Of a stretch of DNA of 64,000 bases, positions 35,701 to 43,932 are shown in pieces. Position 1 is the first letter of the stretch. Each line of letters begins with the position of its first letter. Source of the DNA: Ga0077530 sp046293075 (GTDB taxonomy: Bacteria > Pseudomonadota > Alphaproteobacteria > Rhizobiales > Hyphomicrobiaceae); assembly GCA_046293075.1 (NCBI GenBank), contig JBKBPL010000009.1, positions 1-64,000 of the forward strand, given 5' to 3'. The notes below the pieces were generated by a model. The model worked only from the letters and a program-made list of their open reading frames with translations, was not told the DNA's origin and did not search any database. The translations under genes were made by a program, and so were the position numbers.

Positions 35701-35754
35701 GGGACCTCTTCAGGTGTTGGACCGCATCATGGCGGCCACACCTAGTCCCGCGGT

Positions 35755-35772
35755 GCTACAATCGTGTGACGA
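35755..35772 (-). promoter_or_regulatory. PhoB-box-like sequence upstream of phnC
   Basis: Read on the minus strand the sequence is TCGTCAC-ACGA-TTGTAGC: two 7-bp half-sites 4 bp apart, as in the PhoB consensus CTGTCAT-N4-CTGTCAT (5/7 and 4/7 matches). It ends about 54 bp before the phnC start. The match is imperfect, so this is a candidate only. Confidence 0.4.
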
Positions 35773-35818
35773 TATTCCAGGCCTCGCGGCACCCTTTGGC
35801 GCCGGGGCCTCGCGGGGC

Positions 35819-36646
35819 TCAGCCCAGGGCGTAGGTCGGTTCGGGCACCGACGGTGACGTGCGCCAGGCTGTGTCGGCAGCCCATTGGATGAGGCGCAGC
35901 TCACCTTCGCGCGTTTCAACGATGGCCGTGCAGCTTTCGACCCAGTCGCCGCAGTTCAGATAGTGGACATCCCCGATGCGGCGGTTGGCCGCGTGGTGGA
36001 TGTGGCCGCAGATGATTCCGTCCGCCCCGTGCCGGCGGGCTTCCCCGGCGACCGCCTCCTCGTAGGCGCCGATGAAGGCCACGGCCTTCTTCACGCGGTT
36101 CTTGAGGTAGGCCGAGAAGGACCAGTAGCCGAGGCCAAGGTGGCGGCGGACCCAATTCAGCGGATTGTTGAGCCAGAGGGCGGCCTCGTAGCCGCGGTCG
36201 CCGAGAAAAGCGATCCACTTGGCATGGCGCACGACGATGTCGAACTCGTCACCGTGCATGACGATGTAACGCTGTCCCGTTGCGGTCTCGTGGATGCAGT
36301 TGCGCTCGACCTCGATGCCGCCGAAATGCATCCCGCAGAAGTCCCGGAGCCCCTCATCGTGATTGCCGGGTATGAAAATGAGCCGGGAGCCCTTGCGCAC
36401 CTTGCGGAGCAGCTTCTGGAGGACGTCGTTGTGCGCTTGCGGCCAGTGCGGCCCGCGCCGGACTCTCCAAAAGTCGACGATATCGCCCACGAGGTAATAG
36501 GTGTCGGCCTCAACGATCCGCAGGAAATCGAGGAGGGCCGGTGCCTGTGCCGTGCGTGTGCCGAGGTGGATGTCGGAGATAAAGACCGCGCGATAGGGCG
36601 GGTGAGGCTTGGCTGTCAGGCGCTCGGAAGGAAGGGCGTCTTGCAT
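35819..36646 (-). CDS. plcP: PlcP-type phospholipase C (UDP-2,3-diacylglucosamine-hydrolase-like metallophosphoesterase)
   Basis: A 275-residue calcineurin-like phosphoesterase. Metal-binding motifs are FISDIHLGTRTAQAPALLDF, VGDIVDFW, FIPGNHDEGLRDFCGMHFGG, VMHGDEFD and ICGHIHHAA. The DFCGMHFGGIEVERN region and the NWVRRHLGLGYWSFSAYLKN segment match, from memory, the Sinorhizobium PlcP group, which cleaves phosphatidylcholine and PE under phosphate starvation, rather than E. coli LpxH. ATG 36646 has AGGAG 7 nt upstream. It lies 67 bp after a GT21-type glycosyltransferase gene on the same strand: diacylglycerol released by PlcP could be glycosylated by that enzyme. Confidence 0.8.
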   Translation of the reverse strand: MQDALPSERLTAKPHPPYRAVFISDIHLGTRTAQAPALLDFLRIVEADTYYLVGDIVDFWRVRRGPHWPQAHNDVLQKLLRKVRKGSRLIFIPGNHDEGLRDFCGMHFGGIEVERNCIHETATGQRYIVMHGDEFDIVVRHAKWIAFLGDRGYEAALWLNNPLNWVRRHLGLGYWSFSAYLKNRVKKAVAFIGAYEEAVAGEARRHGADGIICGHIHHAANRRIGDVHYLNCGDWVESCTAIVETREGELRLIQWAADTAWRTSPSVPEPTYALG

Positions 36647-36713
36647 GGGCGAGCTCCTAGGGGATTCTCGTTTCAGCGCGATGACAGCCGCCGGGCCACC
36701 GTCTCGTTGCGCC

Positions 36714-37874
36714 TCACCTGATGCCAACAGCACCCTCGTTCGTCATGCTGGCCGAGCCGCCCGTTCGCCAGGCGACCTTGTGCCCGCTCCACTGGTAGGC
36801 ATTCGCTGTCCAGGCACGCAGCCAGATGATGGGGATGAGCAGATCCCGCAGAAGCCATGAGAGCGGCGAGCGCCATGACAGGTGCCAGCCCGCGATCCGG
36901 GCGAGAACGGCCTCGCTGAGCAACCAGACCGCCGCCAGGCCGGCGACGGCCAGCATGGGCGGCAGGCCGAAGGCTGGTGCGGCCGTTGCCATCGCCAGCA
37001 GAGGGACCATGCAGCCGGTGAGAAGCTCGAGTGCGAACCATCCGGGGAAAGTGAGACGGCGCAACTGCGCCCACCGGAGCTGCCGTGCCACCACGTGCGC
37101 GGCGGCGCGTCGGCCGAGAGGCTGGAAGAAGGACGGGCCGGCCAGCCGCACGCGACACCCGGCACGGCGGACGACCTTCGTCGCTGCTGCATCCTCGGCA
37201 AGCTCCGAGGCCAGCGCGGCGATGCCGCCCTGGCTTTCGAGCAGAGCGCGGCGGAACAGCATTGTCTTGCCCTGTGCGAATCCGAAGCCGATGCTGTCAG
37301 CGGCGTATTGCCAGCGCGCCTGGTACGTGTTCAGGAAGGCGCATTCCACCTCGGCCCAGAAGCCGGCGGGCCGGCTGCCGATGGGCGGGGCGCACACGAC
37401 GCCGGCGTCAGGCGTCCATGCTGCCAGAACCTGCTGAAGGTAGTCCGGCGGCAGCATGAGGTTGCTGTCCGCAAAGACAATCAGCTCGTGCCGTGCCTCC
37501 CGCCAGCCCTTAAGCATATTGTTGAGCTTCGGGTTGGCGCTGATGCGGTCGTCGCCGATCAGCAAGCGGGCGCGGACGTGCGGGTACTCCTCCATGAGCC
37601 GTCGCACGGTATCGACCGCTGGATCGCTCTCCGAAGCCGCGCAGAACAAGACCTCGTGGTTCGGATGAGAGAGCGTGAAGGACGAGCGCAGCGTCTCGGC
37701 CTCAAGCGCGCTGATGTCGCGGATCGTGCGGACCAGCGTGATGCCTGGGCCAGGATCGCACGGCGGCGGCTTCGCTGTTCGTCGGCAGCGCAGCACCACG
37801 AGGCCGACCGACAGCAGATGAACGAGGGTGGCGATCAGCACGAAGGCGGCAGCGGCGACAACGGCGGCGGACAT
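36714..37874 (-). CDS. Membrane glycosyltransferase, ceramide-glucosyltransferase-like (GT21; HpnI or glycolipid synthase)
   Basis: A 386-residue enzyme: N-terminal transmembrane helix (about residues 3-28), a GT2/GT21 catalytic domain with FADSNLMLPPDYL (D1-D2 region), GKTMLFRRALLE, AEDAAATKVVRRAG (D3) and a final RQLRWAQLRR motif, then three to four C-terminal helices. Relatives include HpnI (GlcNAc transfer to bacteriohopanetetrol) and bacterial ceramide/diacylglycerol glucosyltransferases. Linkage to plcP favours a diacylglycerol glycolipid product made when phosphate is scarce; an HpnK-like deacetylase at 15.5 kb keeps the hopanoid option open. Confidence 0.82.
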   Translation of the reverse strand: MSAAVVAAAAFVLIATLVHLLSVGLVVLRCRRTAKPPPCDPGPGITLVRTIRDISALEAETLRSSFTLSHPNHEVLFCAASESDPAVDTVRRLMEEYPHVRARLLIGDDRISANPKLNNMLKGWREARHELIVFADSNLMLPPDYLQQVLAAWTPDAGVVCAPPIGSRPAGFWAEVECAFLNTYQARWQYAADSIGFGFAQGKTMLFRRALLESQGGIAALASELAEDAAATKVVRRAGCRVRLAGPSFFQPLGRRAAAHVVARQLRWAQLRRLTFPGWFALELLTGCMVPLLAMATAAPAFGLPPMLAVAGLAAVWLLSEAVLARIAGWHLSWRSPLSWLLRDLLIPIIWLRAWTANAYQWSGHKVAWRTGGSASMTNEGAVGIR

Positions 37875-37983
37875 TCCTGGCTCGCTGTTGGATGACCCCG
37901 GGGGCCTTGTTCACCAGAGTCACGCGACGCGCGTATGACATCCTGGCGACTCCGCCCACGATACGCGGCCGGCCGATGTCAGA

Positions 37984-38001
37984 GCGTCACAAACCTGTTA
38001 C
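37984..38001 (+). promoter_or_regulatory. PhoB-box-like sequence upstream of DUF1045 gene
   Basis: GCGTCAC-AAAC-CTGTTAC gives half-sites matching CTGTCAY at 5/7 and 6/7 with the right 4-bp AT-rich spacer. It lies 26 bp before the DUF1045 start and 110 bp upstream of the divergent glycosyltransferase gene, so it could serve either or both. This is the best of the Pho-box candidates by half-site balance. Confidence 0.45.
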
Positions 38002-38026
38002 TGCCCCGCGTTATTGATCTTCGGTG

Positions 38027-38737
38027 ATGCGCTACGCGGTCTATTTCACGCCGGCGTCTGATACGGCGCTCTGGCGCTTTGGCTCGTCCGTCCTCGGCTA
38101 TGACGCAGTGACGCGCGAAGCCGTCGCCTTTCCCGAGCACGGTCTTTGGCGCGAGCCGTGGTTCACGCGCCTACAGGAGACGCCGGCACGTTATGGTTTT
38201 CACGCTACGCTGAAGCCGCCATTCGCGCTCGCACCCGGAGTGACGGAGACCGAGCTTCTGAAACGCGCCGCGGTGTTCAGTGCCCGCTGCGCGCCCGTCT
38301 ATCTGCCGGCGCTGGAGGTCGCACGGCTTGGGGATTTCGTGGCGCTGTGTCCGCTGGCGGAGGATGCCGAACTGAACCGGCTGGCGGCCGCCTGCGTTCG
38401 GGATTTCGACCATCTGCGCGCGCCGCTCGGCGAGGATGACCGGGCGCGGCGCCTGTCGCAGGCGCTCACGCCCCGACAGCACGCGCATCTCGACCGCTGG
38501 GGCTACCCCTATGTGTTCGAGGACTTCCGTTTTCACATGACGCTTACGGGCGCGATCCCGAAAGCGCTTCAGCCGCGCGCACTTGAGGCGCTCAAGGCTC
38601 TCTATCGCCGTGCCGGCGGACCTGTCTGGGTCGATGCCATCTCTGTGCTGGTTCAGCCGACGCGGGAAGGCCGCTTTGGTCTTATCGAGCGGTTTCCGCT
38701 CCGAGCGCCAGCCCCGGTCATCGGCCTCGACCGCTAG
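38027..38737 (+). CDS. DUF1045 protein, 2H-phosphoesterase family, phosphonate-associated
   Basis: The 236-residue protein has the two histidine motifs of 2H phosphoesterases: GFHATLKPPF (about residue 62) and FRFHMTLTG (about residue 165). DUF1045 proteins are typically found in or beside C-P lyase operons, where a cyclic ribose-phosphate phosphodiesterase role is plausible; that role is inference. It is encoded opposite the operon and overlaps the end of phnN tail-to-tail by 4 bp. ATG 38027 is chosen over GTG 38024. Confidence 0.85.
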   Translation: MRYAVYFTPASDTALWRFGSSVLGYDAVTREAVAFPEHGLWREPWFTRLQETPARYGFHATLKPPFALAPGVTETELLKRAAVFSARCAPVYLPALEVARLGDFVALCPLAEDAELNRLAAACVRDFDHLRAPLGEDDRARRLSQALTPRQHAHLDRWGYPYVFEDFRFHMTLTGAIPKALQPRALEALKALYRRAGGPVWVDAISVLVQPTREGRFGLIERFPLRAPAPVIGLDR

Positions 38738-39333
38738 GCGTGCCCAGGTAGTGTCCTCAGGGCTTCGACGAACGCGCGCACGCCGTCGTGAAGCGGGCCT
38801 GAATTGTCGATCCGCACATCAGCGTCCGCCGGATCAAATGTGGCGATTTGCCTGGCGAGGCGCGCTTCAACGCTCTCATGCGTTTCGCGGCCCCGGTGCG
38901 CGAGCCGCGCCGCGCGAATGGCCAGCGGGCACTCCACCAGCACGAGACAGACGCGTGCGTAGCGGCGCCGTGCCATGCCGGCGATGGCGCGTGAGGCGTT
39001 GACGACGACGGTTCGGCTGTCCCGTATCATCTCATCGATGCTGGCCGGCACCCCGTAGCAGAGCCCGTGCGCCTCCCAGGTGAGCGCGAAGCGGCCCTCC
39101 TGTGCGGCCCGGATGAACTCGGCCTCGCTCAATGATGCGTGGTTTTCGGCGTTGTGCGGCGGGCGGGTGATGATGCGTTCGGGAAATGCAAAGCGGGCGT
39201 CCCGAGCCAGAATAGTGCGCGCGCCGGCGATCAGCGCGTCCTTGCCGACGCCGCTCGCGCCGACGACCAGGGCCAGCGTGCCGGGACCGAGCTGGTCCGC
39301 TCGGGGGCGGATTTCCTCCGTCTCAGGAGACAC
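38734..39333 (-). CDS. phnN: Ribose 1,5-bisphosphate phosphokinase
   Basis: PhnN phosphorylates ribose 1,5-bisphosphate to PRPP, the last step in recycling the ribose from C-P lyase. The 199-residue kinase has the P-loop VVGASGVGKDALI, then RIITRPPHNAENHASLSEAEF, a guanylate-kinase-like substrate region. The GTG at 39333 has GGGAGG 8 nt upstream and overlaps the phnM stop by 11 bp. Its tail overlaps that of the DUF1045 gene. Confidence 0.93.
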   Translation of the reverse strand: MSPETEEIRPRADQLGPGTLALVVGASGVGKDALIAGARTILARDARFAFPERIITRPPHNAENHASLSEAEFIRAAQEGRFALTWEAHGLCYGVPASIDEMIRDSRTVVVNASRAIAGMARRRYARVCLVLVECPLAIRAARLAHRGRETHESVEARLARQIATFDPADADVRIDNSGPLHDGVRAFVEALRTLPGHA

Positions 39334-40465
39334 GGCGCCCCTCCCGGTACACCTCACGGACGACGGGTTGACCATCGACGAGATGGACACGGACAAGATC
39401 GGCCTGCTTGCCTTCGGCAAGCTCGCCGCGATCGCTGAGACCGGCGGCGCGCGCTGGATTGAGCGTTACCGTGTGCAAGGCCTTGGCGAGATCCCAGCCT
39501 TCGATGCGCCGCGCCAGCTCGAAGGCACCGAGCAGGAGGCTCGCCGGGACATAGTCGGACGAAAGAATGTCGAGGTGCCCGGCGCGCGCGAGCGTCTCAG
39601 CCGCCACGTTTCCGGAATGGGAGCCGCCACGCACGACGTTGGGGGCGCCCATGAGCACATCGATTCCGGCCTCGCTCGAGAGGCGCGCGGCCTCCATCGA
39701 GGTCGGAAACTCGGCGATCGACACCTGATCGGTGATCGATTCATCGACATGCGCAGGTGTCGTGTCGTCATGGCTCGCGAGCACGATGCCGTGCTGCCGC
39801 GCAAGGGCCACGATCGCCCGGCGATGACGCTTGTAGTTGCGGGCGTGCATCGCCTGCTTGTCCTCGATCAGGCGGTCGAGCTGATCTGCGGGAAGGCCCG
39901 ATTTGCCGCCATAGTACGTGCGCCAGGCATCGATGCTCGTGAACTGGCGCGCACCTGGCGTGTGGTCCATCAGCGAGATGAGATCGACGCGGTGCCGCGC
40001 CATCGCAGCCTCCGCCTCGACCAGAACGCCGTCGGAGGTGAGTTCACATCTCAAGTGCAGGCGGTGGTCGGCGCGCAGCATCTTGCGGTCGCGCGCGTGT
40101 GCGAGGCTGTCAATCACCGACACGATCTCGTTGGCTTGTGGCGCATAGTCGACGTCGCGTCCCGCGCGGATGCAGTCGAAGACCGTGGTGATGCCGGATG
40201 CGGCGATCTGGGCGTCGAACGCCATGATGGCCGAGGCCTCCGGCCAGTGCACCTTCGGACGCGGCTTGAGGTGCGTCTCGAGGTGGTCGGTGTGCAACTC
40301 GATGAGGCCCGGAATGACAAGATCGCCTGATACATCGAGGCTGCCGCGGGGCGCGGCACCATGGCCGACCTCGATGATGATCCCGTCGCGCGCCGCGAGC
40401 CACCCGTCGATGATCCGGTCGGCGAGGGCCACCTTGGCATTGCCGAGTACGAGCTCGCGGGTCAT
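39323..40465 (-). CDS. phnM: Alpha-D-ribose 1-methylphosphonate 5-triphosphate diphosphatase
   Basis: PhnM removes pyrophosphate from ribose-1-methylphosphonate triphosphate to give the C-P lyase substrate. The 380-residue amidohydrolase-fold protein has LVIPGLIELHTDHLETHLKPRP with metal-binding histidines, SHDDTTPAHV and LSSDYVPASLLLGAF with the late metal-binding aspartate. The order relative to phnL and phnN is canonical. ATGA overlap with phnL; phnN start lies inside its end. Confidence 0.95.
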   Translation of the reverse strand: MTRELVLGNAKVALADRIIDGWLAARDGIIIEVGHGAAPRGSLDVSGDLVIPGLIELHTDHLETHLKPRPKVHWPEASAIMAFDAQIAASGITTVFDCIRAGRDVDYAPQANEIVSVIDSLAHARDRKMLRADHRLHLRCELTSDGVLVEAEAAMARHRVDLISLMDHTPGARQFTSIDAWRTYYGGKSGLPADQLDRLIEDKQAMHARNYKRHRRAIVALARQHGIVLASHDDTTPAHVDESITDQVSIAEFPTSMEAARLSSEAGIDVLMGAPNVVRGGSHSGNVAAETLARAGHLDILSSDYVPASLLLGAFELARRIEGWDLAKALHTVTLNPARAAGLSDRGELAEGKQADLVRVHLVDGQPVVREVYREGRRVS

Positions 40466-41178
40466 CGGACCGAAGCCTCCGGAACATACTTGGTAACGTC
40501 GATAACGCGATCAGCGACGCGATCGCGGACATCCGCGTCGTGGAATATGCCGAGAACGGCGGCACCGGCCCGCTTGCGCGCCTCGATCAGGTCGACCACG
40601 GCCGCACGATTTGCGGCATCAAGCGAGGCTGTGGGTTCGTCCAGAAGAAGGATCGGCCGTTCGGCCGCGAAGCCGCGTGCGATGTTGATGCGCTGCTGCT
40701 CGCCGCCGGAGAACGTCGCGGGCGGCAAGGTCCACAGGCGCGTGGGCACATTGAGCATATCGAGCAGAGCGGCGGCGCGTGCGCGCGCCGCTGACTCCTC
40801 AAGCCCGCTTTCGCGGCCGGCGGCCACGACGATATCCAGAGCGCCGATGCGTGGAATGACCCGGAGAAACTGGCTCACATAGCCCATGGTGCTCTTTCGA
40901 AGCGATAGCACGGCGCGCGGCACCGCGCGCGCGACATCGACCCAGCCGGCGGGGCCGTTGATCTCGATGCGCCCGCCGTCAACGCGATAGTTCCCGTAGA
41001 TCATCTTTAGGATCGAGGACTTTCCCGTGCCGGAGGGGCCGCCGAGCACCACGCACTCCCCGCCTCTGACATTGAACGAGACGTCGGCCACGACCGGCAG
41101 CCGCGCGCCACCGCGCAGGTGCATGACGAACGTCTTGGCGACGGCGTCGAGGCGGATCATCTCGCGATGTTGCGTCAT
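40462..41178 (-). CDS. phnL: C-P lyase complex ABC-type ATPase PhnL
   Basis: A 238-residue ABC ATPase: Walker A GGPSGTGKSS, a Q-loop around YVSQFLRVIPRIGALDIV (PhnL-specific), signature FSGGEQQRINIARGF, Walker B ILLLDEPTASLD and H-loop IFHDADVRDRV. In E. coli PhnL associates with PhnGHIJ and supports nucleotide-dependent formation of ribose methylphosphonate triphosphate. It follows phnK by 5 bp and overlaps phnM. Confidence 0.94.
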   Translation of the reverse strand: MTQHREMIRLDAVAKTFVMHLRGGARLPVVADVSFNVRGGECVVLGGPSGTGKSSILKMIYGNYRVDGGRIEINGPAGWVDVARAVPRAVLSLRKSTMGYVSQFLRVIPRIGALDIVVAAGRESGLEESAARARAAALLDMLNVPTRLWTLPPATFSGGEQQRINIARGFAAERPILLLDEPTASLDAANRAAVVDLIEARKRAGAAVLGIFHDADVRDRVADRVIDVTKYVPEASVR

Positions 41179-41183
41179 GACGG

Positions 41184-41969
41184 TCAGGCCTGGAGGATCG
41201 AGGCGACGAGAAGCTGCGTGTAGGGCTCGCGCGGGTCGTCGAGCACCTGATCGGTGAGGCCCGTCTCGATGACGCGCCCGTGGCGCATGACCACGATGCG
41301 ATGGGAGAGCAGCCGCGCGACCGCGAGATCATGTGTGACGATCACCGCGGCAAGGCCATAGTCATTGACGAACCCGCGGATGAGGTCGAGCAGCCGCGCC
41401 TGGACGGAGACATCGAGGCCGCCCGTCGGCTCGTCCATGAAGATGAGGCGCGGGCGCGTCACCATGTTCTTGGCGATCTGCAGGCGCTGGCGCATGCCAC
41501 CGGAAAAGGTCTCGGGCCGGTCGTCGATGCGCTCACGTGCAATCTCGACGCGCTCGAGCCAGTGCTCGGCCTCTGCGCGGATGCGCCCGTAGTGCCGCCA
41601 GCCGACGGCCATCAGCCGCTCGCCGACATTGCCGCCGGCGGAAACGCCCATGCGCAGGCCGAGGCGTGCGTCCTGATGGACGAAACCCCAGTCGGTCCTC
41701 AGCAGGAAGCGCCGCTCGGCCTCGCCAAGCGCGAAGAGATCGCGTTCTTCGCCGTCGCGCATCCGGTAGCGGACGGTGCCGGCATTCGGCAGGAGCTGCG
41801 TCGAGAGCAGGCCGAGTAGCGTCGACTTCCCCGAGCCCGATTCGCCGACGACCGCGACCACCTCGCCTTCATGGATGTCCAATGACACGTCCGCGCAGCC
41901 GAGGTGGGTGCCATAGTATTTGGTGAGCCCTTGCGCGAGGAGCAGCGGGCGCTCAGCCGGGACGGTCAT
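41184..41969 (-). CDS. phnK: C-P lyase complex ABC-type ATPase PhnK
   Basis: The 261-residue ATPase has Walker A GESGSGKST, Q-loop VHQDARLGLRMGVSAGGN (PhnK-type), signature FSGGMRQRLQIAKNM, Walker B LIFMDEPTGGLD and H-loop VTHDLAV. PhnK docks on the PhnGHIJ core next to PhnJ. The ATG at 41969 overlaps the phnJ stop (ATGA); the longer open frame upstream is a shadow of phnJ. Confidence 0.94.
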   Translation of the reverse strand: MTVPAERPLLLAQGLTKYYGTHLGCADVSLDIHEGEVVAVVGESGSGKSTLLGLLSTQLLPNAGTVRYRMRDGEERDLFALGEAERRFLLRTDWGFVHQDARLGLRMGVSAGGNVGERLMAVGWRHYGRIRAEAEHWLERVEIARERIDDRPETFSGGMRQRLQIAKNMVTRPRLIFMDEPTGGLDVSVQARLLDLIRGFVNDYGLAAVIVTHDLAVARLLSHRIVVMRHGRVIETGLTDQVLDDPREPYTQLLVASILQA

Positions 41970-42841
41970 TGCGGCACCTCGAGCGTGGCTGGGCCATCGT
42001 CGTCGGGCGTCGCGCGCCGGCGCTCGCAGAAATCGGTATCGGAGCACACGAACATGCGCCCGCCGCGGTCGTCGGTCACGACCTCGTCGAGGTAAATGCC
42101 CTCCGCGCCGCAGAGCGCGCAGCCGCGATCGAATTTGGTCCGCTCGAACGGATGATCCTCGAAGTCGAGGCTCACGACCTTCGTATAGGGTGGCAGTGCA
42201 TAGATGCGTTTCTCGCGTCCGGCCCCGAAGAGCTGGAGCGCCGGGCACATATCCATTTTCGGGTTGTCAAATTTTGGCGTCGGCGATGGGTCCATGATGT
42301 AGCGGCCATCCACCTTCACCGGGTAGGCGTACGTCGTCGCAATATGGCCGTGCCGCGCGATGTCCTCGTAGAGCTTGACGTGCATGAGGCCGTAATCCTC
42401 CAGCGCGTGCTGGCGGCGCGTCTCGGTCTCGCGCGGCTCGAGGAAGCGCAAGGGCTCCGGGATCGGCACCTGGTAGACGAGGATCTGGCCTTCGCGCAGC
42501 GGCGTCTCAGGAATGCGGTGCCGTGTCTGGATGATCGTCGCCTCGCGCGTGCGGGTCGTCGTTGCGATGCCAGCGGTACGCTCGAAGAACTTGCGGATCG
42601 ACACGGCGTTCGTCGTGTCGTCGGCGCCCTGGTCGATGACCTTCAGCGTATCGTCGGCACCGAGCACCGAGGCGGTCACCTGCACACCGCCCGTGCCCCA
42701 GCCATAAGGCATGGGCATCTCGCGGCTTGCAAATGGCACCTGGTAGCCGGGAATGGCCACGGCCTTGAGCAAGGCGCGGCGGATCATGCGCTTGGTCTGC
42801 TCGTCGAGATAAGCGAAATTGTAGGCGGCCGCGTCGCTCAT
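41966..42841 (-). CDS. phnJ: C-P lyase radical SAM enzyme
   Basis: PhnJ cleaves the carbon-phosphorus bond, giving methane and a cyclic ribose phosphate from methylphosphonate. The 291-residue protein carries the four conserved cysteines, by my count C241 and C244 (GCALCGAEG), C266 and C272 (FVCSDTDFC), the same numbers as the E. coli enzyme; three bind the 4Fe-4S cluster and Cys272 is the proposed thiyl radical site. The GWGTGGVQVT region is also conserved. It overlaps phnI and phnK by ATGA. Confidence 0.97.
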   Translation of the reverse strand: MSDAAAYNFAYLDEQTKRMIRRALLKAVAIPGYQVPFASREMPMPYGWGTGGVQVTASVLGADDTLKVIDQGADDTTNAVSIRKFFERTAGIATTTRTREATIIQTRHRIPETPLREGQILVYQVPIPEPLRFLEPRETETRRQHALEDYGLMHVKLYEDIARHGHIATTYAYPVKVDGRYIMDPSPTPKFDNPKMDMCPALQLFGAGREKRIYALPPYTKVVSLDFEDHPFERTKFDRGCALCGAEGIYLDEVVTDDRGGRMFVCSDTDFCERRRATPDDDGPATLEVPQ

Positions 42842-43932
42842 TCGGCGGCCTCCTTGCGTTGCGCCACTTCCCACTCGCGGCGCATCTGGCGGACGAGCTG
42901 CAGCTCGGCCTGGAAGTCGACGTAGTGCGGAAGTTTCAGGTGCTCGACGAAGCCTGTCGCCTGGACATTGTCGGCGTGCGAGAGCACAAACTCCTCGTCC
43001 TGGGCCGGCGCGACCACCTCTTCGCCGAGGTCACGCGCCCGCAATGCCCGGTCGACGAGGGCCATCGACATCGATTTTCTCTCGGAGTGCCCGAACGTGA
43101 GGCCGTAGCCGCGTGTGAACTGAGGCGGGCTTTCCGCGCTGCCCTTGAACTGGTTCACCATCTCGCACTCGGTGACGATGATCTCGCCGAGCGGCACCTC
43201 GAAGCCGAGCTCCTCGGGAATGAGGTGCACGGCGACGCTGCCCATGCGGATCTCGCCGGCAAAGGGGTGCGTGCGGCCATAGCCGCGCTGCGTCGAATAG
43301 CCGAGCGCCAGGAGAAAGCCCTCGTCGCCCCGCGCCAAAGATTGCAATCTGAGGCACCGCTCGGCCGGAAAGGCGAGCGGCTCGCGGGTGAGGTCGCCAA
43401 TGGGGGCGGGGCCCACAAGTTCCGGGTTTGGCTCGATAAGGCCCTGCTCGCCAAGCAATGCGGAGACGTGTGGCGCGTGGGTGTCGTCCGCTGCGGCTTT
43501 GCGTGCGGGCGCCACGGCCTCTGTCGCACCATGGAGGCTGTCGTCAAGCAGCCGGTGCGTATAGTCGAACGTGGGCCCAAGAACCTGGCCGCCGGGCAGA
43601 TCCTTGAACGTCGCTGAGACGCGGCGGCGGATCGCCATGGCGCTCGTGTCGATCGGCTGCGCATAGCCGAAGCGCGGCAGCGTCGAGCGGTAGGCACGGA
43701 CGAGGAAGATCGCCTCGATCAGGTCGCCGCGCGCCTGCTTGATGGCCAGCGCGGCCAGATCACGGTCGTAGAGCGAGCCTTCGGACATCACGCGGTCCAC
43801 GGCGAGTGCGAGCTGCTCGCGGATCTGGTCCGTTGTCAGCTCGGGGATCGCAGGATCGCCACGGCGCTCCTTCGCGAGCAGGGTGTGGGCTGCCGCGATC
43901 GCGGCCTCGCCGCCCTTTACAGCAACGTACAT
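42838..43932 (-). CDS. phnI: C-P lyase core subunit PhnI (ribose-phosphonate-forming nucleosidase)
   Basis: A 364-residue core subunit. The N-terminus (MYVAVKGGEAAIAAAHTLL) and the segments GYAQPIDTSAMAIRRRVSATF and GYGRTHPFAGEIRMGSV are diagnostic for PhnI, as is the region NVQATGFVEHLKLPHYVDFQ near the C-terminus. With PhnG, PhnH and PhnL it displaces adenine from ATP by a phosphonate. It overlaps phnJ and abuts phnH with no gap. Confidence 0.95.
   Translation of the reverse strand: MYVAVKGGEAAIAAAHTLLAKERRGDPAIPELTTDQIREQLALAVDRVMSEGSLYDRDLAALAIKQARGDLIEAIFLVRAYRSTLPRFGYAQPIDTSAMAIRRRVSATFKDLPGGQVLGPTFDYTHRLLDDSLHGATEAVAPARKAAADDTHAPHVSALLGEQGLIEPNPELVGPAPIGDLTREPLAFPAERCLRLQSLARGDEGFLLALGYSTQRGYGRTHPFAGEIRMGSVAVHLIPEELGFEVPLGEIIVTECEMVNQFKGSAESPPQFTRGYGLTFGHSERKSMSMALVDRALRARDLGEEVVAPAQDEEFVLSHADNVQATGFVEHLKLPHYVDFQAELQLVRQMRREWEVAQRKEAAE

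Noticed and set aside
35819..36646. Naming the metallophosphoesterase lpxH
   Set aside because: Motif details and the glycosyltransferase neighbour resemble the PlcP group more than LpxH, and no lipid A gene is nearby.
36714..37874. Naming the glycosyltransferase hpnI
   Set aside because: Sequence fits GT21 in general, and the plcP neighbour points to another lipid acceptor; the hopanoid assignment cannot be decided here.
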